From Verrucomicrobiota bacterium (GTDB lineage Bacteria > Verrucomicrobiota > Kiritimatiellia > JAAZAB01), in NCBI GenBank assembly GCA_018898455.1, contig JAHIJO010000080.1, forward strand, positions 1 to 52,810: 52,810 nt of DNA, read 5' to 3'. The first letter of the stretch is position 1. Every line of letters begins with the position of its first letter. A program made the position numbers and the translations under genes. Of the stretch, positions 1 to 7,306 are shown in pieces. Below the pieces are notes generated by a model. That model saw only the letters and a program-made list of their open reading frames with translations. It was not told the DNA's origin and searched no databases.

Positions 1-63
1 CCGCACGCAGGGACTTGCTCGATGCGCTGGGTTGAAACTTGCAAGTCGGTTCTGCCGTTCGGA

Positions 64-88
64 ACTTACTCGCGGACATACTTTAGAC
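64..88. repeat. Partial copy of dispersed TACTCGCGG repeat
   Basis: The segment has TACTCGCGG followed shortly by ATACTTTAG, the two blocks found in the same order in one half of the inverted-repeat element at 39939-40000. The element at 35385-35438 shares the TACTCGCGG block and a weaker version of the second. The right-hand arm is missing, so this would be a decayed or truncated copy. The match is by eye and short, so confidence is limited. Confidence 0.4.
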
Positions 89-98
89 GCTTTCCCGT

Positions 99-126
99 AA
101 AGATACACGTTTTTGCGTGTATCTTT
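99..126. repeat. Perfect 11-bp hairpin
   Basis: AAAGATACACG (99-109) pairs with CGTGTATCTTT (116-126) around a six-base loop. It is not followed by a T-run on the plus strand. It could be a fold-back terminator for a gene left of the window or a repeat remnant. Confidence 0.5.
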
Positions 127-129
127 CTG

Positions 130-182
130 GGTAGCGGAGGCTTTAAGCCTCCGAAGAGCCCAGGGATAAACCCTGCGCTACC
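130..182. repeat. Branched (three-way junction) palindrome
   Basis: An outer stem GGTAGCG (130-136) / CGCTACC (176-182) encloses two inner hairpins: GGAGGCTT/AAGCCTCC (136-152) and CAGGG/CCCTG (161-175). The inner GGGATAAACCC block and the GGTAG...CTACC ends recur at 26759-26785, suggesting a dispersed repeat family that folds as a branched structure. Confidence 0.5.
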
Positions 183-216
183 TTGATCTAATAGGAAATT
201 GTTATTCTGGTTTTAG

Positions 217-285
217 GTAGGGCCGGCAGTCCCTTGCCGGCCGCGACGCGCCAAGAACGGCGGCCAAGGGACTGGCAGCCCTACC
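217..285. repeat. 69-base imperfect palindrome
   Basis: GGTAGGGCCGGCAGTCCCTTG at the left end is nearly complementary to CAAGGGACTGGCAGCCCTACC at the right end, with a few mismatches and a short central spacer. This is the form of a miniature palindromic repeat. No reading frame of note is present. Confidence 0.55.
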
Positions 286-523
286 AATAAATACGCCCGA
301 AGGGCGATAAGTACCGGTTGCGGGCATTAGCCCGCCTTAAGAGGTTTGGCCACAACTATGCCGTTCTCCCGAACGGCCGCCACAATGATTGGGATAGTCA
401 TCGGGTGTAGCGGCGATTCGAGCTTGTCCCGCTCCTCTGTGGACGATGTGCAATAAAGCCCAACTACAACCAACTTTAATATTCCTGTACGAACATATTA
501 CTGACACCACCTTGGATTTAACC

Positions 524-1312
524 GTGCCCACAGCCCATCAACAATCTCTGCCCCGGTATAAACTTACCCTGGCCTACGATGGGGCGGCTTATGCCGGCTG
601 GCAGGTTCAGCCCGGTCACCGCACCATCCAGGGAGAACTGGAAAATGCGCTGGCTACCCTTGCCGGCAGTACCGTTAAAGTCCACGGCAGTGGCCGCACC
701 GACCAGGGAGTTCATGCGGCCGGTCAGGTGGCGCATGCGGATCTGCCCCGGGCATGGTTGCCCCGGGACCTGCGACGAACGCTGAACGCCTTGCTGCCGC
801 CCGATATCCGGCTGTTGAACGCCAGCCGGGTGAAGGGTGATTTTCATGCACGCCGCAGTGCCGTCAGCAAGGAATACCGCTATCTGATCTGGAATGATGA
901 AGTCATGCCGCCATGCCTCCGGCTGTATCGCACCCATATCCGTGTTCCTCTGGCTGTGCCGGTTATGCGCGCCGCCGCCGCCGCGCTGGTGGGGCATCAC
1001 GATTTCGCATCCTTTACGGCCAATCCAAACCGCCCCGTGGAAAGCACGGTCCGCCATCTGACACGGCTATCCATCCGGCGTCACGGGAAGGAAATCACCA
1101 TCATCGCCCGAAGCGAGGGCTTTCTCTATAAGATGGTCCGCAGCCTGGTGGGATTGCTGATCCGGGTGGGTTCGGGAGCGGTGCCGCCAGCGGAGGCGAA
1201 AGCCATTCTCCGATCCCGGGAACGCACGGCGCGCGTGCCCACTGCGCCGCCGGAAGGGCTTTTCCTGTGGCGGGTTCAATATACTCGGCGATCCCTATCC
1301 CCGGCTTCCTGA
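524..1312 (+). CDS. truA: tRNA pseudouridine synthase A (TruA)
   Basis: TruA converts uridines 38-40 of the tRNA anticodon stem-loop to pseudouridine in the cytoplasm. The family signature is clear: an N-terminal KLTLAYDGAAYAGWQ block, the catalytic block GSGRTDQGVHAAGQVAH, and a C-terminal FLYKMVRSLVGLLIRVG block near residue 200. I chose the GTG at 524 rather than the in-frame ATG at 446. From the GTG the catalytic aspartate becomes residue 60, exactly as in E. coli TruA, while the 26 extra residues look unlike the family. A weak -10-like TATTAC at 498-503 would also fit the shorter form. No good Shine-Dalgarno sequence precedes either start. The identification is secure; the start is moderately supported. 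Confidence 0.93.
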   Translation: MPTAHQQSLPRYKLTLAYDGAAYAGWQVQPGHRTIQGELENALATLAGSTVKVHGSGRTDQGVHAAGQVAHADLPRAWLPRDLRRTLNALLPPDIRLLNASRVKGDFHARRSAVSKEYRYLIWNDEVMPPCLRLYRTHIRVPLAVPVMRAAAAALVGHHDFASFTANPNRPVESTVRHLTRLSIRRHGKEITIIARSEGFLYKMVRSLVGLLIRVGSGAVPPAEAKAILRSRERTARVPTAPPEGLFLWRVQYTRRSLSPAS

Positions 1313-1735
1313 TCATGCACAAATGATGCCGGTAACAATCAGGTGTTGCCATCGCCCATCCAGCGTGGCCTTCAAACCATCCGGCAGAACCGTTACGCAA
1401 TCCTTGCCGCCCTTGGCGGAGCGCACGGTGACGATGCCGCGTTCCAGGTCCAAATCCTGGACCCTTAGCCGAATCAACTCCATAATACACAGGCCGGCGC
1501 TTCCGTAAAAACCACCGCACAGCATCCCGGTCAAGCTGATCGGTCACACCCTGTGCTTCGCCGGACTCACGAGACTACCGAGCAGCGCGCGCGCCGTTCC
1601 AGATAGTGGAGATACGGCCAGCATACAGCGCCGATAACGTTCGCGGGTCGCCGGATCGAAAGATTCCCCCGCCAAGACCTCACTCCACTCCGTAAATGAA
1701 ACCGGCCTATAATCAAATATCGACCATCGCAAACT
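1313..1735 (-). pseudogene. Decayed integron-type tyrosine recombinase
   Basis: Fragments in different frames read like a tyrosine recombinase of the integron-integrase type. An N-terminal part (FTEWSEVLAGESFDPATRER, about 1640-1735) is followed by YLHYLERRAR and ESGEAQGVTDQLDRDAVRWF in shifted frames. A catalytic-core part, FYGSAGLCIMELIRLRVQDL and onward to AKGGKDCVTVLP, occupies about 1340-1510. The family core is YGSGLRxxELLRLRVKD followed by GKGGKDRVT. Here the first catalytic Arg is Cys (GLCIME) and the R of KDR is also Cys, both consistent with CGN-to-TGN mutation. A segment between the N-terminal domain and the core is deleted, and the C-terminal HxxR...H...Y part is absent. The gene is clearly non-functional; subfamily assignment is tentative. 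Confidence 0.75.
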
Positions 1736-2107
1736 ACCTCTTTGGTAATTGATTGGCAGTTAAACAATAACATTAATTCGCGCCAAGTAAATATGTCAAC
1801 CCGCCCTGTCGAGCAAGACAAGAATCAACTGGCACAATCGTTTAATTCCGCATTTAATCTTATGGGGCAATGAGATATAAAACCAAAAATAATGATGATT
1901 TTCATCTTTACAATAAATTATTTTGTATTACATTTACATCATAAAAATGTGGAAAAATAAAAGGTTAACCAACTGTTCCCCGCCGCAAGGCGGCGGCTCC
2001 ACCCCTACGCCGGGGGTGCGGGTCATCAGCCCCGTTCACGCTGAGCCAAGACAACATTAGCTGCGCCAGTTTTGAAATGGTTACTCTCAACTTTCGTTAA
2101 AAACATA
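1736..2107. other. AT-rich non-coding gap
   Basis: No gene is supported here. About 1740-1970 is strikingly AT-rich compared with its surroundings. The right part (1981-2019) contains a CGCCGC/GCGGCG hairpin and an ACCCC/GGGGT hairpin. The AT-rich tract lies between a dead integrase and a catabolic cluster, so it may mark an insertion boundary as well as carry the promoter for the next gene. I could not pick a convincing -35/-10 pair. Confidence 0.5.
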
Positions 2108-3211
2108 ATGAAAAAACATTCGGACCCCGCGTACCGTGATACCCGAAACCCGCATCTCATCGAGTTTAAACCCGATATTGTGGAAACCAATAGACGATGG
2201 GAGGCATACTGGAAAGGCGAACTCCTGGATCGTCCCGTTGTCGTTTGCAATATTCTTAAGATTAATTATCCGTTCCTGCCGGAAAGCTCTTACCGGGAAC
2301 GGGTTTATGGGGATCTGAACGCCATCCTTGATCGAGCGCTCCATAACGCCCAAGGCACCGAGTACCTGGCCGAATCAGTTCCGCAATTCCGGCTGAGTTT
2401 CGGGCCTGACGAGATTGCCGTGTTCTGTGGCGCGGAATTGGCCTGGTCCGACGACAGCAACTGTGACACCAACTGGTCCAAACCATTTGTCACGGATTGG
2501 ACTCGTAATCTTCCTCTATCGTTGAAACCGGAATCTCCGCTGTGGCAACGCATGCAGCTGTTTTACCGCCTGGCTGGAGAAAGGCTGGGGGGGCAAATTC
2601 TTCTGCAATCATTGGACTTTCATACGAACATGGACCTCCTTGCGGCCGTTCGCGGGTCCGAACAGTTGTGTATGGATCTGGTCGACTGTCCCAAGGCGAT
2701 AGATCGGGCCATGTCTGATGCATGCCAGATATTTGAACAAGTCTGGGACACGTGCCGGATCAATGGCCGTATGGATGAATACGGGTATGGATTCAGCGGC
2801 TACGCTAGAGATGGGGTGGCCGTGCTGGCCTGCGACTTCAGCGCATTGATCGGACCGGATATGTTTCGACGCTGGGTCCGTCCGATATTGGAGCGGGAAG
2901 CAACTTTGGTCAAACATGCCATCTATCATTGGGATGGCCCACGGGCACTGGTACACTTCGAGGAATTGATGGCCATGCCCGAGATTCATACCGTTTCCTT
3001 TGTCCCGGACCCCGGCGAAAAGCACCTTAAGTATCTCGCTCTGTTCAAAAGGATACAGCAAAAGGGAAAGGCTGTTCTGGTCTGGGGCTCGACCGAAGAA
3101 CTCAAGAGCATGCACAAGGAACTCAACCCCGCCCTGGTCATATACCAGCCGGTGGTGAAATCAAGAGATGAATTGGAAGATTTCCTTAAGTGGCTGCGCG
3201 AGCACACTTGA
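2108..3211 (+). CDS. UroD-like (uroporphyrinogen decarboxylase superfamily) protein
   Basis: The protein matches the divergent UroD/corrinoid methyltransferase-like family that is abundant in Lentisphaerota and Planctomycetota. The C-terminal block YHWDGPRALVHFEELMAMPE corresponds to the family's HxDGPGALxHLdxLLxIPE block and is followed by VSFVPDPG. These proteins are often annotated as uroporphyrinogen decarboxylase, but they usually sit in sugar or C1 clusters and true haem-synthesis activity is unlikely. I see no HxC...C zinc motif of MtaA-type methyltransferases. The ATG at 2108 (MKKHSDPAYR) is preferred over an in-frame ATG at 2072, because the extra twelve residues look random. It heads a plus-strand set with an SDR, a fucosidase and a hydrolase, so it may act on the same sugar derivative. 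The substrate is unknown. Confidence 0.75.
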   Translation: MKKHSDPAYRDTRNPHLIEFKPDIVETNRRWEAYWKGELLDRPVVVCNILKINYPFLPESSYRERVYGDLNAILDRALHNAQGTEYLAESVPQFRLSFGPDEIAVFCGAELAWSDDSNCDTNWSKPFVTDWTRNLPLSLKPESPLWQRMQLFYRLAGERLGGQILLQSLDFHTNMDLLAAVRGSEQLCMDLVDCPKAIDRAMSDACQIFEQVWDTCRINGRMDEYGYGFSGYARDGVAVLACDFSALIGPDMFRRWVRPILEREATLVKHAIYHWDGPRALVHFEELMAMPEIHTVSFVPDPGEKHLKYLALFKRIQQKGKAVLVWGSTEELKSMHKELNPALVIYQPVVKSRDELEDFLKWLREHT

Positions 3212-3313
3212 TGTAGATAAAGACACCGAAGTCGGAGGGTATATTCACCCCCCCCCACGCGGCAGGGTGTCGGTCAACCGCCACGTTGAACAAAGCAGAA
3301 AGGAGCTATTCCC

Positions 3314-4255
3314 ATGCCGGAAGGACGGATACTTGTAATAGGCGGCAGTGGTTTTGTTAGCGGAACATTGGCCCGGATGGCCCGAGACCAAGGCTATGAA
3401 GTATGGGTAGTGACACGGGGACAGAAATCGCTGCCCGAGGGCGTCGTTCCCCTCCGTGCAAACCGCAAGGATCCAGCCGCCTTCAAGGCCGCGGTGACCG
3501 GCGTAGATGTGCACTGGGATCTCGTGGTGGACTGCATTGGCTACGAAGTCGAGGATATGCGGCAGGATCTGAATGTCTTCCCGCTCCTCGCCAGGCATCT
3601 GGTTTTCATCTCCACCGACTTCATCTTCGACCCCGCTCGACGACGCTTTCCACAACCTTTCGACCACCCTGCCACATTGACAGATGACACCTATGGCGGC
3701 AAGAAACGGTATTGCGAACTGGAGTTGATCCAGACCGATACCGGAGACATGCGATGGACGATATTCCGACCTTGTCACATCTACGGCCCCGGGGCAGAGC
3801 TTGGTTGCTTGCCTGACGCGTTGCGTGTTCCTGAACTCCTGCGGAACCTTAAGGCGGGGGAGGCTCTCCAACTCGCCGGTGGCGGGCACTTTCTACAGCA
3901 GCCGATATTCGCCCCGGATCTGGCCGCGCTGATACTCAGTGTACAGGGAAACACCATGGCCGACCGCAAAATATACTGTTCAGCGGGGCCCGAAATAGCG
4001 GAGTCCGTCGCCTACTATCGGATGATTGCCGACGAACTAGGCGTGGGGCTGCGGGTTGAGGAACTGCCGGTGACTCATTCGCTAAATTTGCATCCCGAGT
4101 GGAAATTCTTCCTTTGTCATCGCATCTATGATTTAACACCCCTGCGTCTCGACGGACTGAAAGTGCCCAACACTCCGCTGAGAGAAGGCCTGCGACAACA
4201 TGTGAAGTGGCTGGAGATGAACGAAGGTCCCGTAAAGAAATTAAATGAACAATGA
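3314..4255 (+). CDS. NAD-dependent epimerase/dehydratase (extended SDR)
   Basis: The N-terminus ILVIGGSGFVSGTLARMA is the Rossmann GxxGxxG nucleotide-binding loop of extended short-chain dehydrogenases. FISTDFIFD and the YGGKKRYCE block (YxxxK active-site pair, about residues 121-126) supply the catalytic Tyr and Lys. The substrate region has FRPCHIYGPG. The family acts on nucleotide-linked or free sugars. A good ribosome site (AAAGGAGC) lies just upstream of the ATG. It sits 102 bases after the UroD-like gene and 38 before the alpha-L-fucosidase, so the group is probably one operon and the enzyme may oxidise or epimerise released fucose or a derivative. Specific substrate not determined. Confidence 0.8.
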   Translation: MPEGRILVIGGSGFVSGTLARMARDQGYEVWVVTRGQKSLPEGVVPLRANRKDPAAFKAAVTGVDVHWDLVVDCIGYEVEDMRQDLNVFPLLARHLVFISTDFIFDPARRRFPQPFDHPATLTDDTYGGKKRYCELELIQTDTGDMRWTIFRPCHIYGPGAELGCLPDALRVPELLRNLKAGEALQLAGGGHFLQQPIFAPDLAALILSVQGNTMADRKIYCSAGPEIAESVAYYRMIADELGVGLRVEELPVTHSLNLHPEWKFFLCHRIYDLTPLRLDGLKVPNTPLREGLRQHVKWLEMNEGPVKKLNEQ

Positions 4256-4293
4256 TTGCGCCAGCTTGATTCAACACTACTGAGGAGGAAGAT

Positions 4294-5598
4294 ATGTCAG
4301 GCAGCAAGAGCGGCATAATCACTCCGACCCATGTGCAGCAGCGCTGGCACGACATGGAGCTTGGCATGTTCTTTCATTTCGACATTCCCATCTATAAACA
4401 GGGATGGAATTGGCGAAGCTGGCAAGATCTGCCCAATCCGGATCTGTATCAGCCGCATGAACTTGACACCGATCAGTGGATGGAAGCGGCCCAGGCCATG
4501 GGGGCGAAGTATGCCGTCTTTGTGGTCAAGCATTGCAGCGGTTTCTGTCAATGGCAGACGGAAATTTACCCCTATGGCGTCAAACAGTCGTCCTGGCGTC
4601 AAGGTAAAGGTGATGTGGTCGAGGACTTTGTGCGCTCGTGCGGGAAATATGACATCAAGCCAGGGTTGTACGCATCGGTGAGCGCAAACGCCTATCTTGA
4701 CGTCGACAATCCCGGCCTCATCAACCGGGGACAGGGAGGGAATCCGGACCGGCAGTCAGCGTATGTACGCATTTGCGAACAGATGATCGCCGAGCTGTGG
4801 AGCCGGTACGGTGACTTGTTCGAAGTCTGGTTTGACGGCGGCGCCATACCCGTTAAAGAAGGCGGACCGGACCTCGTACCACTCATGCGGAAGCACCAAC
4901 CGAACGCTATCGCGTTTCAAGGCCCGCCCGGCACACCGAATCTGATCCGTTGGGTGGGCAATGAACGCGGCGTTGCCCCCTACCCATGCTGGAGCACCGC
5001 CGATGCCGGGACAATGGAAGGCGGAACAGTGGAAAAGACATTTGCGGGAAATCCGGACGGAAGGCTGTGGGCGCCCGGGGAGTGTGACGTGCCCATTCGG
5101 AATCATGACTGGTTTTGGGAACCGGACCACGAGAACCGGCTGTATTCCCTCGCCGAACTGATGGAGATGTACTACGCCTCCGTAGGCCGCAACTGCAACC
5201 TGCTCCTCAATGCCAATCCCGGCCCCGATGGGCTTGTGCCGAAAGCGGATTTCCAGCGTTACACGGAATTCGGCAATGAGATCCGGCGGCGCTTTTCCAC
5301 GCCGCTGGCATCCACGCAGGGCGAAGGGACGCTGATTGAACTGGACCTTGCGGGCGCTCGGAAGATCAACCACATCATCCTGATGGAGGATATCGCCCAC
5401 GGCGAGCGGATATTGGATTACGTGGTGGAAGGCCTTGTTCAGGCCGAGACATGGCAGACCCTTTGCTCGGGAGAATGTATCGGACACAAGCGTATTCAGC
5501 CGGTCGCAACCGTGGAGGCAACACGCATCCGGCTTCGGGTCACGAGAGCAAAGAGCACTCCACATATCCGCCAACTGGCGGCTTACCTTGTAACCTGA
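4294..5598 (+). CDS. Alpha-L-fucosidase (GH29)
   Basis: This is a glycoside hydrolase family 29 protein, which releases terminal alpha-L-fucose with retention. Visible marks are the N-terminal WHDMELGMFFHFD block (family form: W..xkfGlFiHwG), AKYAVFVVKHCSGFCQWQT (family: AKYxvlTaKHHDGFclw), and LFEVWFDGG near residue 183, which contains the nucleophile aspartate. LLLNANPGPDGL closes the catalytic barrel, and a C-terminal beta-sandwich of about 90 residues follows (from about 345). No signal peptide is present, so the enzyme is probably cytoplasmic and works on imported fucosides. GGAGGA eight bases upstream supports the start. At 434 residues it matches the usual GH29 length without extra binding modules. 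It is the only clearly assignable member of its cluster and sets the likely theme, fucose release. Confidence 0.9.
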   Translation: MSGSKSGIITPTHVQQRWHDMELGMFFHFDIPIYKQGWNWRSWQDLPNPDLYQPHELDTDQWMEAAQAMGAKYAVFVVKHCSGFCQWQTEIYPYGVKQSSWRQGKGDVVEDFVRSCGKYDIKPGLYASVSANAYLDVDNPGLINRGQGGNPDRQSAYVRICEQMIAELWSRYGDLFEVWFDGGAIPVKEGGPDLVPLMRKHQPNAIAFQGPPGTPNLIRWVGNERGVAPYPCWSTADAGTMEGGTVEKTFAGNPDGRLWAPGECDVPIRNHDWFWEPDHENRLYSLAELMEMYYASVGRNCNLLLNANPGPDGLVPKADFQRYTEFGNEIRRRFSTPLASTQGEGTLIELDLAGARKINHIILMEDIAHGERILDYVVEGLVQAETWQTLCSGECIGHKRIQPVATVEATRIRLRVTRAKSTPHIRQLAAYLVT

Positions 5599-5609
5599 TT
5601 GAGGCAACA

Positions 5610-6224
5610 ATGTCGAACAACGCCATCGACATGCTGAATCTCGTGTTCCTGCCGGCTACAGAATTGAGAGACGAAACCTATGGAACGGTTCCGGAACGGA
5701 TCGCGGGCTATCCTGGCGCTTCCCTCCGGCAGATCCATTACCCAACCCTGGTCTGGTATAATGAGGCTATCCGCAGGGAAGCCATTGCGCAGATCCGCTC
5801 TCTGAATGTTGTTCCTGTCATTCTTGTGGGATTCAGCAAGTCGGGTCTCGGCGCGTGGAACATCACGCGCTCGATTCCGAATTGCATCTCCGGCACTATC
5901 ATCTTCGATGCACCCGTTGCGAGAGAGGAACGGCCACCGTGGGAAACCGTCCCGTTCTACGAGAATAACGCGTCCTGGTTGGAAGACCTGCCCACTCGTA
6001 CCGTGGAGGACTTTCAGGCCGTGGTGCCAAAAACGCACACGTTGGTGCTGATCTCAGGGGAGGGTTTTCACGCTGAGATGGACACGCTGGCACAAGCGCT
6101 GTCCAAGACCAGGATTACGCATGTCTTCCTGCCTCGGCCGCACCTGAAGCACCACTGGCAATCGGGTTGGATTGAAGAAGGATTGCATGCACTGCTCGAA
6201 CCAAGTCTTCAAGGCGACATGTAA
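5610..6224 (+). CDS. Small alpha/beta hydrolase-like protein
   Basis: A 204-residue protein with the core of an alpha/beta hydrolase. VVPVILVGFSKSGLGAWNI is a strand-nucleophile-elbow-helix unit with serine in GFSKSG (GxSxSG). HTLVLISGEGFHAEMD follows the expected order, and HLKHHWQSGW may hold the catalytic His. The ATG at 5610 is chosen because it lies 11 bases after the fucosidase stop with a short GAGG ribosome site. A longer frame beginning at 5451 would overlap the fucosidase by 148 bases. The tight spacing implies co-transcription and perhaps coupling. It could remove acetyl or other ester groups from fucosides, but that is inference. Confidence 0.7.
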   Translation: MSNNAIDMLNLVFLPATELRDETYGTVPERIAGYPGASLRQIHYPTLVWYNEAIRREAIAQIRSLNVVPVILVGFSKSGLGAWNITRSIPNCISGTIIFDAPVAREERPPWETVPFYENNASWLEDLPTRTVEDFQAVVPKTHTLVLISGEGFHAEMDTLAQALSKTRITHVFLPRPHLKHHWQSGWIEEGLHALLEPSLQGDM

Positions 6225-6538
6225 TAGCGCGAGAGTTTCTATCATGCTGCAGGCAGATATCCCCCCTGTGGCAAAAAAAACGGCTCATATTGCCGGTTCT
6301 GGGATATGCGGTTACCTCAAGCAGGCCCAATGGGCAGTAGTTGAGATCTGCATTAGCCCATAACCTGTAGGGATAGTTACAATGGAAATGACCAAGCCTT
6401 GCGGACCGTATTCCAAGCCAGCGCCAAGGGCTGCGCATCGGCGGACTGGCAGTTGCCTTGGAGCGCTGTTTCGGCTGAATGGGTCAGATAAGCGGTTTAC
6501 CAGGGGGATGTTCAATGAGTTGTACATCCGTTCACTCC
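6225..6538. other. Convergent intergenic gap
   Basis: The fucosidase cluster ends on the left and the amidohydrolase cluster ends on the right, so this is a tail-to-tail gap. I see no gene, no convincing hairpin terminator with a T-run and no recognisable repeat. A run of eight A at 6274-6281 is the only simple-sequence feature. Confidence 0.5.
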
Positions 6539-7306
6539 TCAGGCAACCGATTGAAGCAGCTTCCTAGAATTTCCATACCATATCTTCCCGGCTGTCTCGG
6601 AATCAAAATGGGAGGCAATGGTCTCGAAGTCGTTCACCCTTTCCGCATAAAGATCCGTCGAGCAATCGCTTCCCCACATCAAGCGCTCGTAACGCACCGG
6701 ATAGGAAGAGTGTCCTGCCACATGATCCTTGAGAAACCAGCGCGCCCCGCCGGAGCAGTCCAGATGCACGTTTTCGCGACCCCGGGCCATGGCCAACGCC
6801 TCCAGATACCAGGGATGCCCCATATGGGCCAGGACAAAAGGAATAGCGGGAAAGGCGCAAATCGCGCCATCCACCAGGATCGGACGTCCGTATTTGGAGG
6901 ACACATAGCCGGTGTCCGCAGGGCTCGTGCCGGTGTGCAGCAGCACCATCATGCCAAGTTCGCCGATCAGTTCGTACATGGGAAAGAACTTCTCGTCATC
7001 GGGGGAAAATCCTTCCGGCCCCAGGAGCTTGACAGACACAAATCCCTGGTCGCGCCTTCGTTTGATCTCATCCAACGCCTTTGACAGTTCGGGTGGGAAT
7101 ACATGGCAGCTTCCCAGAAGCCTGTCCGGATGCGAGGCAACAGCCTTGGCCACCATTTCATTATCGCCAAGTCCTCCGACGTAGCCTGCTCGCATTCCGT
7201 GCACCAGGGCGCGCTCCACGGTGAAAAGATCCATGGTCCGGACAAGACTGTCGCACAACAAGTCGTCCGCGAAGATGTGCTGGTGAACGTCAATGATTTG
7301 TCTCAT
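6539..7306 (-). CDS. Amidohydrolase family 2 metal-dependent hydrolase
   Basis: The 255-residue protein is a TIM-barrel hydrolase of the amidohydrolase-2 group. DVHQHIF (His8, His10) is the HxH metal site at the end of strand 1. MVLLHTG and VLAHMGHPW provide further histidines, and WGSDCSTD near the C-terminus holds the catalytic aspartate. This group hydrolyses lactones or amides, or decarboxylates aromatic acids; sugar-lactone hydrolysis would suit the neighbours. Its ATG overlaps the upstream gene's TGA in an ATGA arrangement, so translation is probably coupled. It is the last gene of a three-gene minus-strand unit that starts with the GH38-like enzyme. Substrate unknown. Confidence 0.85.
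   Translation of the reverse strand: MRQIIDVHQHIFADDLLCDSLVRTMDLFTVERALVHGMRAGYVGGLGDNEMVAKAVASHPDRLLGSCHVFPPELSKALDEIKRRRDQGFVSVKLLGPEGFSPDDEKFFPMYELIGELGMMVLLHTGTSPADTGYVSSKYGRPILVDGAICAFPAIPFVLAHMGHPWYLEALAMARGRENVHLDCSGGARWFLKDHVAGHSSYPVRYERLMWGSDCSTDLYAERVNDFETIASHFDSETAGKIWYGNSRKLLQSVA

Larger units (their letters stand above)
1..445. other. Hairpin-dense non-coding region
   Basis: No convincing gene is visible in either strand. The stretch is packed with inverted repeats: a hairpin at 99-126, a branched palindrome at 130-182, a 69-base imperfect palindrome at 217-285, and short perfect hairpins at 294-306 (CGCCC/GGGCG) and 320-335 (GCGGGC/GCCCGC). A partial copy of a dispersed repeat lies at 64-88. 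Such strings of palindromes are typical of intergenic REP- or MITE-like repeats. None is followed by a clear run of T, so they are not obvious terminators. Confidence 0.6.

Noticed and set aside
217-306. attC recombination sites of an integron
   Set aside because: The palindromes lack the RYYYAAC/GTTRRRY ends expected of attC, so the integrase fragment alone does not make a cassette array here.
518-1057. Long minus-strand open frame opposite truA
   Set aside because: It is the antisense shadow of a clearly conserved truA; no ribosome site or family resemblance.
2072-2107. Twelve-codon N-terminal extension of the UroD-like protein
   Set aside because: The residues look random and the family normally starts near the ATG at 2108.
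5451-5609. Longer start for the small hydrolase
   Set aside because: It would overlap the fucosidase by 148 bases; the ATG at 5610 has its own ribosome site and suits the fold.
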